Part shown: piece by piece, positions 45,001 through 57,526 of the stretch
Layout: each line of letters begins with the position of its first letter
How positions within the stretch are numbered: position 1 is the first letter of the stretch
Assembly: GCA_963682175.1 (NCBI GenBank)
Contig: OY821793.1
Location: forward strand, 25,937,493 to 26,001,492
Origin: Triglochin maritima
Taxonomy: Eukaryota; Streptophyta; Magnoliopsida; Alismatales; Juncaginaceae
Direction of reading: 5' to 3'
Length of the DNA stretch: 64,000 nt
The notes under the pieces: model-generated
Database searches by the model: none
Told to the model about the DNA's origin: nothing
Seen by the model: the letters and a program-made list of their open reading frames with translations, nothing else
Position numbers and translations under genes: made by a program

Positions 45001-48000
45001 GAGTATCCGACCTCCAAATGGAGCGTTCTAACTTGCATTACGTAGACAATTCATCCCTCTATCGGCCCCTATAATGTCAGAGCAAACGCCCAAGTATTCC
45101 GGCTCGCACCTCCTCCAAGAAGACGTAGCTCCCTACCAGCCACGTCCCCACATCATCAGCATTCTTCATCTCATCGCGCCTCGCCCTACATACATCTAAA
45201 TCGGGCATTCTAAGAGGAGTTACCAATCCACTCCTCCTAACTATGTGCTCGGGTGCCCAAATATAGACTAAGGCTCACATAAGGTCCACTCAGGCCATTG
45301 CTTGGGACAAACGATGCGACAACTTCCACTTTGCCCGTGGGCAATACCCATGGACTTCCAAACGCGTTTTGGAAGCGAATGGGGTAGGCGACAACCGTGG
45401 GAACCCAAGCATGGGTACGAGCAACGTCCCAAAGAACTTTCCCCACGAGAAACCCCCATTCCCTTCCGGACGCGTTCGGTAGTGCACGGGAAGGCAACAA
45501 CCTTGGGCAACCGAGCACGTCGAAGAGCAACGTCCACAGGCACCTTGGTCTTTGCCCACAAGCAACCCCCATTTCACCTATAAGTGTGCTTTCACTTCGA
45601 AACGTGTTTTGGAAGCGAATGCCGAAGGCCACTGCCGCGAGCACACACTAGGCCCTAGCGTGGCGCTGACATGCCAACTATGACAACACTAGGCTAGTGT
45701 CCATCGCCCGACCGCCAAATCACTCCGAGATGGGTGCGCCTCGTAGATAACGCGGATGGATATGTGGGGTCCTAAGTTCCATAAACCGTGGTTGGGCCGC
45801 CTAAAGACTACTTAGAAACTAGGTGTTGGGCTGGCCACATGCCACGCGTGGAGCTGGCCAAAGGCCACTCCGTCGCCACCCTGCAGGCCAACACCAAATC
45901 GGCTGCTTCTCGAGTATCCGACCTCCAAATCGAGCGTTCTAACTTGCATTACTTAGACAATTCATCCCTCTATCGGCCCCTATAATTTCAGAGCAAACGC
46001 CCAAGTATTCCGGGTCGCACCTCCTCCAAGAAGACGTAGCTCCCTACCAGCCACGTCCCCACATCATCAGCATTCTTCATCTCATCGCGCCTCGCCCTAC
46101 ATACATCTAAATCGGGCATTCTAAGAGGAGTTACCAATCCACTCCTCCTAACTATGTGCTCGGGTGCCCAAATATAGACTAAGGCTCACCTAAGGTCCAC
46201 TCAGGCCATTGCTTGGGCCAAACGATGCGACAGCTTCCACTTTGCCCGCGGGCAACACCCATGGACTTCCAAACGCGTTTTGGAAGCGAATGGGGTAGGC
46301 GACAACCGTAGGAACCCAAGCATGGGTACGAGCAACGTCCCAAAGAACTTTCCCCACGAGAAACCCCCATTCCCTTCCGGACGCGTTCGGAAGTGCACGG
46401 GAAGGCAACAACCTTGGGCAACCGAGCACGTCGAAGAGCAACGTCCACAGGCACCTTGGTCTTTGCCCACGAGCAACCCCCATTTCACCTACAAGTGTGC
46501 TTTCACTTCGAAACGTGTTTTGGAAGCGAATGCCGAAGGCCACTGCCGCGAGCACACACTAGGCCCTAGCGTGGCGCTGACATGCCAACTATGACAACAC
46601 TAGGCTAGTGTCCATCGCCCGACCGCCAAATCACTCCGAGATGGGTGCACCTCGTAGATAACGCGGATGGATATGTGGGGTCCTAAGTTCCATAAACCGT
46701 GGTTGGGCCGCCTAAAGACCACTTAGAAACTAGGTGTGGGGCTGGCCACATGCCACGCGTGGAGCTGGCCAAAGGCCACTCCGTCGCCACCCTGCAGGCC
46801 AACACCAAATCGGCTGCGCCTCGAGTATCCGACCTCCAAATGGAGCGTTCTAACTTGCATTACGTAGACAATTCATCCCTCTATCGGCCCCTATAATTTC
46901 AGAGCAAACGCCCAAGTATTCCGGCTCGCACCTCCTCCAAGAAGACGTAGCTCCCTACCAGCCACGTCCCCACATCATCAGCATTCTTCATCTCATCGCG
47001 CCTCGCCCTACATACATCTAAATCGGGCATTCTAAGAGGAGTTACCAATCCACTCCTCCTAACTATGTGCTCGGGTGCCCAAATATAGACTAAGGCTCAC
47101 ATAAGGTCCACTCAGGCCATTGCTTGGGACAAACGATGCGACAACTTCCACTTTGCCCGTGGGCAATACCCATGGACTTCCAAACGCGTTTTGGAAGCGA
47201 ATGGGGTAGGCGACAACCGTGGGAACCCAAGCATGGGTACGAGCAACGTCCCAAAGAACTTTCCCCACGAGAAACCCCCATTCCCTTCCGGACGCGTTCG
47301 GTAGTGCACGGGAAGGCAACAACCTTGGGCAACCGAGCACGTCGAAGAGCAACGTCCACAGGCACCTTGGTCTTTGCCCACAAGCAACCCCCATTTCACC
47401 TATAAGTGTGCTTTCACTTCGAAACGTGTTTTGGAAGCGAATGCCGAAGGCCACTGCCGCGAGCACACACTAGGCCCTAGCGTGGCGCTGACATGCCAAC
47501 TATGACAACACTAGGCTAGTGTCCATCGCCCGACCGCCAAATCACTCCGAGATGGGTGCGCCTCGTAGATAACGCGGATGGATATGTGGGGTCCTAAGTT
47601 CCATAAACCGTGGTTGGGCCGCCTAAAGACTACTTAGAAACTAGGTGTTGGGCTGGCCACATGCCACGCGTGGAGCTGGCTAAAGGCCACTCCGTCGCCA
47701 CCCTGCAGGCCAACACCAAATCGGCTGCGCCTCGAGTATCCGACCTCCAAATCGAGCGTTCTAACTTGCATTACTTAGACAATTCATCCCTCTATCGGCC
47801 CCTATAATTTCAGAGCAAACGCCCAAGTATTCCGGGTCGCACCTCCTCCAAGAAGACGTAGCTCCCTACCAGCCACGTCCCCACATCATCAGCATTCTTC
47901 ATCTCATCGCGCCTCGCCCTACATACATCTAAATCGGGCATTCTAAGAGGAGTTACCAATCCACTCCTCCTAACTATGTGCTCGGGTGCCCAAATATAGA

Positions 48001-49329
48001 CTAAGGCTCACCTAAGGTCCACTCAGGCCATTGCTTGGGCCAAACGATGCGACAGCTTCCACTTTGCCCGCGGGCAACACCCATGGACTTCCAAACGCGT
48101 TTTGGAAGCGAATGGGGTAGGCGACAACCGTAGGAACCCAAGCATGGGTACGAGCAACGTCCCAAAGAACTTTCCCCACGAGAAACCCCCATTCCCTTCC
48201 GGACGCGTTCGGAAGTGCACGGGAAGGCAACAACCTTGGGCAACCGAGCACGTCGAAGAGCAACGTCCACAGGCACCTTGGTCTTTGCCCACGAGCAACC
48301 CCCATTTCACCTACAAGTGTGCTTTCACTTCGAAACGTGTTTTGGAAGCGAATGCCGAAGGCCACTGCCGCGAGCACACACTAGGCCCTAGCGTGGCGCT
48401 GACATGCCAACTATGACAACACTAGGCTAGTGTCCATCGCCCGACCGCCAAATCACTCCGAGATGGGTGCACCTCGTAGATAACGCGGATGGATATGTGG
48501 GGTCCTAAGTTCCATAAACCGTGGTTGGGCCGCCTAAAGACCACTTAGAAACTAGGTGTGGGGCTGGCCACATGCCACGCGTGGAGCTGGCCAAAGGCCA
48601 CTCCGTCGCCACCCTGCAGGCCAACACCAAATCGGCTGCGCCTCGAGCATCCGACCTCCAAATCAAGCGTTCTAACTTGCATTACGTAGACAATTCATCC
48701 CTCTATCGGCCCCTATAATTTCAGAGGAAACACCCAAGTATTCTGGGTCGCACCTCCTCCAGGAAGACGTAGCTCCCTACCAGCCACGTCCCCACATCAT
48801 CAGCATTCTTCATCTCATCGCGCCTCGCCCTACATACATCTAAATCGGGCATTCTAAGAGGAGTTACCAATCCACTCCTCCTAACTATGTGCTCGGGTGC
48901 CCAAATATAGACTAAGGCTCACCTAACATCCACTCAGGCCATTGCTTGGGCCAAACGATGCGACACCTTCCACTTTGCCCGCGGGCAACACCCATGGACT
49001 TCCAAACGCGTTTTGGAAGCGAATGGGGTAGGCGACAACCGTAGGAACCCAAGCATGGGTACGAGCAACGTCCCAAAGAACTTTCCCCACGAGAAACCCC
49101 CATTCCCTTCCGGACGCGTTCGGAAGTGCACGGGAAGGCAACAACCTTGGGCAACCGAGCACGTCGAAGAGCAACGTCCACAGGCACCTTGGTCTTTGCC
49201 CACGAGCAACCCCCATTTCACCTACAAGTGTGCTTTCACTTCGAAACGTGTTTTGGAAGCGAATGCCGAAGGCCACTGCCGCGAGCACACACTAGGCCCT
49301 AGCGTGGCGCTGACATGCCAACTATGACA
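42042..49329. repeat. Trimer/dimer higher-order block A-B-C / A-B / A-B-C
   Basis: Type A (starts 42042, 44775, 46597) has AAATGGAGCG, TATTCCGGCTCGC and GGGCAATACCC. Type B (42953, 45686, 47508) has AAGACTACTTAG, GGTGTTGGGC and CATTACTTAGAC. Type C (43864, 48419) has AAATCAAGCG, CAGAGGAAACACCC and CACCTAACATCC. The order A-B-C, A-B, A-B-C shows that a trimer was duplicated and one C copy was lost or never gained. Copies of a type differ by only a few bases, for example CGCCTTCGG versus CGCGTTCGG. Confidence 0.85.
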
Positions 49330-52300
49330 ACACTAGGCTAGTGTCCATCGCCCGACCGCCAAATCACTCCGAGATGGGTGCACCTCGTAGATAACGCGGA
49401 TGGATATGTGGGGTCCTAAGTTCCATAAACCGTGGTTGGGCCGCCTAAAGACCACTTAGAAACTAGGTGTGGGGCTGGCCACATGCCACGCGTGGAGCTG
49501 GCCAAAGGCCACTCCGTCGCCACCCTGCAGGCCAACACCAAATCGGCTTCGCCTCGAGCATCCGACCTCCAAATCAAGCGTTCTAACTTGCATTACGTAG
49601 ACAATTCATCCCTCTATCGGCCCCTATAATTTCAGAGGAAACACCCAAGTATTCTGGGTCGCACCTCCTCCAGGAAGACGTAGCTCCCTACCAGCCACGC
49701 CCCCACATCATCAGCATTCTTCATCTCATCGCGCCTCGCCCTACATACATCTAAATCGGGCATTCTAAGAGGAGTTACCAATCCACTCCTCCTAACTATG
49801 TGCTCGGGTGCCCAAATATAGACTAAGGCCCACCTAAGATCCACTCAGGCCATTGCTTGGGACAAACGATGCGACAGCTTCCACTTTGCCCGCGGGCAAC
49901 ACCCATGGACTTCCAAACGCGTTTTGGAAGCGAATGGGGTAGGCGACAACCGTGGGAACCCAAGCATGGGTACGAGCAACGTCCCAAAGAACTTTCCCCA
50001 CGAGAAACCCCCATTCCCTTCCGGACGCGTTCGGAAGTGCACGGGAAGGCAACAACCTTGGGCAACCGAGCACGTCGAAGAGCAACGTCCACAGGCACCT
50101 TGGTCTTTGCCCACGAGCAACCCCCATTTCACCTACAAGTGTGCTTTCACTTCGAAACTTTTTTTGGAAGCGAATGCCGAAGGCCACTGCCGCGAGCACA
50201 CACTAGGCCCTAGCGTGGCGCTGACATGCCAACTATGACAACACTAGGCTAGTGTCCATCGCCCGACCGCCAAATCACTCCGAGATGGGTGCGCCTCGTA
50301 GATAACGTGGATGGATATGTGGGGTCCTAAGTTCCATAAACCGTGGTTGGGCCGCCTAAAGACCACTTAGAAACTAGGTGTGGGGCTGGCCACATGCCAC
50401 GCGTGGAGCTGGCCAAAGGCCACTCCGTCGCCACCCTGCAGGCCAACACCAAATCGGCTGCGCCTCGAGTATCCGACCTCCAAATGGAGCGTTCTAACTT
50501 GCATTACGTAGACAATTCATCCCTCTATCGGCCCCTATAATTTCAGAGCAAACGCCCAAGTATTCCGGCTCGCACCTCCTCCAAGAAGACGTAGCTCCCT
50601 ACCAGCCACGTCCCCACATCATCAGCATTCTTCATCTCATCGCGCCTCGCCCTACATACATCTAAATCGGGCATTCTAAGAGGAGTTACCAATCCACTCC
50701 TCCTAACTATGTGCTCGGGTGCCCAAATATAGACTAAGGCTCACCTAAGGTCCACTCAGGCCATTGCTTGGGACAAACGATGCGACAACTTCCACTTTGC
50801 CCGTGGGCAACACCCATGGACTTCCAAACGCGTTTTGGAAGCGAATGGGGTAGGCGACAACCGTGGGAACCCAAGCATGGGTACGAGCAACGTCCCAAAG
50901 AACTTTCCCCACGAGAAACCCCCATTCCCTTCCGGACGCGTTCGGAAGTGCACGGGAAGGCAACAACCTTGGGCAACCGAGCACGTCGAAGAGCAACGTC
51001 CACAGGCACCTTGGTCTTTGCCCACGAGCAACCCCCATTTCACCTACAAGTGTGCTTTCACTTCGAAACGTGTTTTGGAAGCGAATGCCGAAGGCCACTG
51101 CCGCGAGCACACACTAGGCCCTAGCGTGGCGCTGACATGCCAACTATGACAACACTAGGCTAGTGTCCATCGCCCGACCGCCAAATCACTCCGAGATGGG
51201 TGCACCTCGTAGATAACGCGGATGGATATGTGGGGTCCTAAGTTCCATAAACCGTGGTTGGGCCGCCTAAAGACCACTTAGAAACTAGGTGTGGGGCTGG
51301 CCACATGCCACGCGTGGAGCTGGCCAAAGGCCACTCCGTCGCCACCCTGCAGGCCAACACCAAATCGGCTTCGCCTCGAGCATCCGACCTCCAAATCAAG
51401 CGTTCTAACTTGCATTACGTAGACAATTCATCCCTCTATCGGCCCCTATAATTTCAGAGGAAACACCCAAGTATTCTGGGTCGCACCTCCTCCAGGAAGA
51501 CGTAGCTCCCTACCAGCCACGCCCCCACATCATCAGCATTCTTCATCTCATCGCGCCTCGCCCTACATACATCTAAATCGGGCATTCTAAGAGGAGTTAC
51601 CAATCCACTCCTCCTAACTATGTGCTCGGGTGCCCAAATATAGACTAAGGCCCACCTAAGATCCACTCAGGCCATTGCTTGGGACAAACGATGCGACAGC
51701 TTCCACTTTGCCCGCGGGCAACACCCATGGACTTCCAAACGCGTTTTGGAAGCGAATGGGGTAGGCGACAACCGTGGGAACCCAAGCATGGGTACGAGCA
51801 ACGTCCCAAAGAACTTTCCCCACGAGAAACCCCCATTCCCTTCCGGACGCGTTCGGAAGTGCACGGGAAGGCAACAACCTTGGGCAACCGAGCACGTCGA
51901 AGAGCAACGTCCACAGGCACCTTGGTCTTTGCCCACGAGCAACCCCCATTTCACCTACAAGTGTGCTTTCACTTCGAAACTTTTTTTGGAAGCGAATGCC
52001 GAAGGCCACTGCCGCGAGCACACACTAGGCCCTAGCGTGGCGCTGACATGCCAACTATGACAACACTAGGCTAGTGTCCATCGCCCGACCGCCAAATCAC
52101 TCCGAGATGGGTGCGCCTCGTAGATAACGTGGATGGATATGTGGGGTCCTAAGTTCCATAAACCGTGGTTGGGCCGCCTAAAGACCACTTAGAAACTAGG
52201 TGTGGGGCTGGCCACATGCCACGCGTGGAGCTGGCCAAAGGCCACTCCGTCGCCACCCTGCAGGCCAACACCAAATCGGCTGCGCCTCGAGTATCCGACC

Positions 52301-52973
52301 TCCAAATGGAGCGTTCTAACTTGCATTACGTAGACAATTCATCCCTCTATCGGCCCCTATAATTTCAGAGCAAACGCCCAAGTATTCCGGCTCGCACCTC
52401 CTCCAAGAAGACGTAGCTCCCTACCAGCCACGTCCCCACATCATCAGCATTCTTCATCTCATCGCGCCTCGCCCTACATACATCTAAATCGGGCATTCTA
52501 AGAGGAGTTACCAATCCACTCCTCCTAACTATGTGCTCGGGTGCCCAAATATAGACTAAGGCTCACCTAAGGTCCACTCAGGCCATTGCTTGGGACAAAC
52601 GATGCGACAACTTCCACTTTGCCCGTGGGCAACACCCATGGACTTCCAAACGCGTTTTGGAAGCGAATGGGGTAGGCGACAACCGTGGGAACCCAAGCAT
52701 GGGTACGAGCAACGTCCCAAAGAAGTTTCCCCACGAGAAACCCCCATTCCCTTCCGGACGCGTTCGGTAGTGCACGGGAAGGCAACAACCTTGGGCAACC
52801 GAGCACGTCGAAGAGCAACGTCCACAGGCACCTTGGTCTTTGCCCACAAGCAACCCCCATTTCACCTATAAGTGTGCTTTCACTTCGAAACGTGTTTTGG
52901 AAGCGAATGCCGAAGGCCACTGCCGCGAGCACACACTAGGCCCTAGCGTGGCGCTGACATGCCAACTATGACA
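49330..52973. repeat. Dimeric higher-order block D-A' twice
   Basis: Monomers at 49330 and 51152 are the same type: CGGCTTCGCC, AAATCAAGCG, GGCCCACCTAAGATCC and a T-run in AAACTTTTTTTGG. They alternate with A-like monomers at 50241 and 52063. The second A-like copy diverges in its distal half (GTTCGGTAG, CACAAGCAACC), where it joins the following trimer block. Confidence 0.82.
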
Positions 52974-55900
52974 ACACTAGGCTAGTGTCCATCGCCCGAC
53001 CGCCAAATCACTCCGAGATGGGTGCGCCTCGTAGATAACGCGGATGGATATGTGGGGTCCTAAGTTCCATAAACCGTGGTTGGGCCGCCTAAAGACCACT
53101 TAGAAACTAGGTGTTGGGCTGGCCACATGCCACGCGTGGAGCTGGCCAAAGGCCACTCCGTCGCCACCCTGCAGGCCAACACCAAATCGGCTGCGCCTCG
53201 AGTATCCGACCTCCAAATCGAGCGTTCTAACTTGCATTACGTAGACAATTCATCCCTCTATCGGCCCCTATAATTTCAGAGCAAACGCCCAAGTATTCCG
53301 GGTCGCACCTCCTCCAAGAAGACGTAGCTCCCTACCAGCCACGTCCCCACATCATCAGCATTCTTCATCTCATCGCGCCTCGCCCTACATACATCTAAAT
53401 CGGGCATTCTAAGAGGAGTTACCAATCCACTCCTCCTAAATATGTGCTCGGGTGCCCAAATATAGACTAAGGCTCACCTAAGGTCCACTCAGGCCATTGC
53501 TTGGAACAAACGATGCGACAACTTCCACTTTGCCCGTGGGCAACACCCATGGACTTCCAAACGCGTTTTGGAAGCGAATGGGGTAGGCGAGAACCGTGGG
53601 AACCCAAGCATGGGTACGAGCGACGTCCCAAAGAACTTTCCCCACGAGAAACCCCCATTCCCTTCCGGACGCGTTCGGAAGTGCACGGGAAGGCAACAAC
53701 CTTTGGCAACCGAGCACGTCGAAGAGCAACGTCCTCAGGCACCTTGGTCTTTGCCCACGAGCAACCCCCATTTCACCTACAAGTGTGCTTTCACTTCGAA
53801 ACGTGTTCTGGAAGCGAATGCCGAAGGCCACTGCCGCGAGCACACACTAGGCCCTAGCGTGGCGCTGACATGCCAACTATGACAACACTAGGCTAGTGTC
53901 CATCGCCCGACCGCCAAATCACTCCGAGATGGGTGCGCCTCGTAGATAACGCGGATGGATATGTGGGGTCCTAAGTTCCATAACCGTGGTTGGGCCGCCT
54001 AAAGATCACTTAGAAACTAGGTGTGGGGCTGGCCACATGCCACGCGTGGAGCTGGCCAAAGGCCACTCCGTCGCCACCCTGCAGGCCAACACCAAATCGG
54101 CTGCGCCTCGAGCATCCGACCTCCAAATCGAGCGTTCTAACTTGCATTACGTAGACAATTCATCCCTCTATCGGCCCCTATAATTTCAGAGCAAACACCC
54201 AAGTATTCTGGGTCGCACCTCCTCCATGAAGACGTAGCTCCCTACCAGCCACGCCCCCACATCATCAGCATTCTTCATCTCATCGCGCCTCGCCCTACAT
54301 ACATCTAAATCGGGCATTCTAAGAGGAGTTACCAATCCACTCCTCCTAACTATGTGCTCGGGTGCCCAAATATAGACTAAGGCTCACCTAAGATCCACTC
54401 AGGCCATTGCTTGGGACAAACGATGCGACAGCTTCCACTTTGCCCGCGGGCAACACCCATGGACTTCCAAATACGTTTTGGAAGCGAATGGGGTAGGCGA
54501 CAACCGTGGGAACCCAAGCATGGGTACGAGCAACGTCCCAAAGAACTTTCCCCACGAGAAACCCCCATTCCCTTCCGGACGCGTTCGGAAGTGCACGGGA
54601 AGGCAACAACCTTGGGCAACCGAGCACGTCGAAGAGCAACGTCCACAGGCACCTTGGTCTTTGCCCACGAGCAACCCCCATTTCACCTACAAGTGTGCTT
54701 TCACTTCGAAACTTTTTTTGGAAGCGAATGCCGAAGGCCACTGCCGCGAGCACACACTAGGCCCTAGCGTGGCGCTGACATGCCAACTATGACAACACTA
54801 GGCTAGTGTCCATCGCCCGACCGCCAAATCACTCCGAGATGGGTGCGCCTCGTAGATAACGTGGATGGATATGTGGGGTCCTAAGTTCCATAAACCGTGG
54901 TTGGGCCGCCTAAAGACCACTTAGAAACTAGGTGTGGGGCTGGCCACATGCCACGCGTGGAGCTGGCCAAAGGCCACTCCGTCGCCACCCTGCAGGCCAA
55001 CACCAAATCGGCTGCGCCTCGAGTATCCGACCTCCAAATGGAGCGTTCTAACTTGCATTACGTAGACAATTCATCCCTCTATCGGCCCCTATAATTTCAG
55101 AGCAAACGCCCAAGTATTCCGGCTCGCACCTCCTCCAAGAAGACGTAGCTCCCTACCAGCCACGTCCCCACATCATCAGCATTCTTCATCTCATCGCGCC
55201 TCGCCCTACATACATCTAAATCGGGCATTCTAAGAGGAGTTACCAATCCACTCCTCCTAACTATGTGCTCGGGTGCCCAAATATAGACTAAGGCTCACCT
55301 AAGGTCCACTCAGGCCATTGCTTGGGACAAACGATGCGACAACTTCCACTTTGCCCGTGGGCAACACCCATGGACTTCCAAACGCGTTTTGGAAGCGAAT
55401 GGGGTAGGCGACAACCGTGGGAACCCAAGCATGGGTACGAGCAACGTCCCAAAGAAGTTTCCCCACGAGAAACCCCCATTCCCTTCCGGACGCGTTCGGT
55501 AGTGCACGGGAAGGCAACAACCTTGGGCAACCGAGCACGTCGAAGAGCAACGTCCACAGGCACCTTGGTCTTTGCCCACAAGCAACCCCCATTTCACCTA
55601 TAAGTGTGCTTTCACTTCGAAACGTGTTTTGGAAGCGAATGCCGAAGGCCACTGCCGCGAGCACACACTAGGCCCTAGCGTGGCGCTGACATGCCAACTA
55701 TGACAACACTAGGCTAGTGTCCATCGCCCGACCGCCAAATCACTCCGAGATGGGTGCGCCTCGTAGATAACGCGGATGGATATGTGGGGTCCTAAGTTCC
55801 ATAAACCGTGGTTGGGCCGCCTAAAGACCACTTAGAAACTAGGTGTTGGGCTGGCCACATGCCACGCGTGGAGCTGGCCAAAGGCCACTCCGTCGCCACC

Positions 55901-57526
55901 CTGCAGGCCAACACCAAATCGGCTGCGCCTCGAGTATCCGACCTCCAAATCGAGCGTTCTAACTTGCATTACGTAGACAATTCATCCCTCTATCGGCCCC
56001 TATAATTTCAGAGCAAACGCCCAAGTATTCCGGGTCGCACCTCCTCCAAGAAGACGTAGCTCCCTACCAGCCACGTCCCCACATCATCAGCATTCTTCAT
56101 CTCATCGCGCCTCGCCCTACATACATCTAAATCGGGCATTCTAAGAGGAGTTACCAATCCACTCCTCCTAAATATGTGCTCGGGTGCCCAAATATAGACT
56201 AAGGCTCACCTAAGGTCCACTCAGGCCATTGCTTGGAACAAACGATGCGACAACTTCCACTTTGCCCGTGGGCAACACCCATGGACTTCCAAACGCGTTT
56301 TGGAAGCGAATGGGGTAGGCGAGAACCGTGGGAACCCAAGCATGGGTACGAGCGACGTCCCAAAGAACTTTCCCCACGAGAAACCCCCATTCCCTTCCGG
56401 ACGCGTTCGGAAGTGCACGGGAAGGCAACAACCTTTGGCAACCGAGCACGTCGAAGAGCAACGTCCTCAGGCACCTTGGTCTTTGCCCACGAGCAACCCC
56501 CATTTCACCTACAAGTGTGCTTTCACTTCGAAACGTGTTCTGGAAGCGAATGCCGAAGGCCACTGCCGCGAGCACACACTAGGCCCTAGCGTGGCGCTGA
56601 CATGCCAACTATGACAACACTAGGCTAGTGTCCATCGCCCGACCGCCAAATCACTCCGAGATGGGTGCGCCTCGTAGATAACGCGGATGGATATGTGGGG
56701 TCCTAAGTTCCATAACCGTGGTTGGGCCGCCTAAAGATCACTTAGAAACTAGGTGTGGGGCTGGCCACATGCCACGCGTGGAGCTGGCCAAAGGCCACTC
56801 CGTCGCCACCCTGCAGGCCAACACCAAATCGGCTGCGCCTCGAGCATCCGACCTCCAAATCGAGCGTTCTAACTTGCATTACGTAGACAATTCATCCCTC
56901 TATCGGCCCCTATAATTTCAGAGCAAACACCCAAGTATTCTGGGTCGCACCTCCTCCATGAAGACGTAGCTCCCTACCAGCCACGCCCCCACATCATCAG
57001 CATTCTTCATCTCATCGCGCCTCGCCCTACATACATCTAAATCGGGCATTCTAAGAGGAGTTACCAATCCACTCCTCCTAACTATGTGCTCGGGTGCCCA
57101 AATATAGACTAAGGCTCACCTAAGATCCACTCAGGCCATTGCTTGGGACAAACGATGCGACAGCTTCCACTTTGCCCGCGGGCAACACCCATGGACTTCC
57201 AAATACGTTTTGGAAGCGAATGGGGTAGGCGACAACCGTGGGAACCCAAGCATGGGTACGAGCAACGTCCCAAAGAACTTTCCCCACGAGAAACCCCCAT
57301 TCCCTTCCGGACGCGTTCGGAAGTGCACGGGAAGGCAACAACCTTGGGCAACCGAGCACGTCGAAGAGCAACGTCCACAGGCACCTTGGTCTTTGCCCAC
57401 GAGCAACCCCCATTTCACCTACAAGTGTGTTTTCACTTCGAAACGTGTTTTGGAAGCGAATGCCGAAGGCCACTGCCGCGAGCACACACTAGGACCTAGC
57501 GTGGCGCTGACATGCCAACTATGACA
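52063..57526. repeat. Trimer higher-order repeat, two copies of 2,732 bp
   Basis: Copy 1 is 52063-54794 and copy 2 is 54795-57526. The trimer is A''-B'-E. The E monomers (53885 and 56617) both lack one A in CCATAACCGTGG and both carry AAATACGTTTTGG, so they are copies of one event. The B' monomers share CGAGAACCGTGGG, GAGCGACGTCC and TGTTCTGGAAG. Copy 2 changes type only at its very end (GTGTGTTTTCAC, CTAGGACCTAGC), which matches the next block. Confidence 0.88.
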
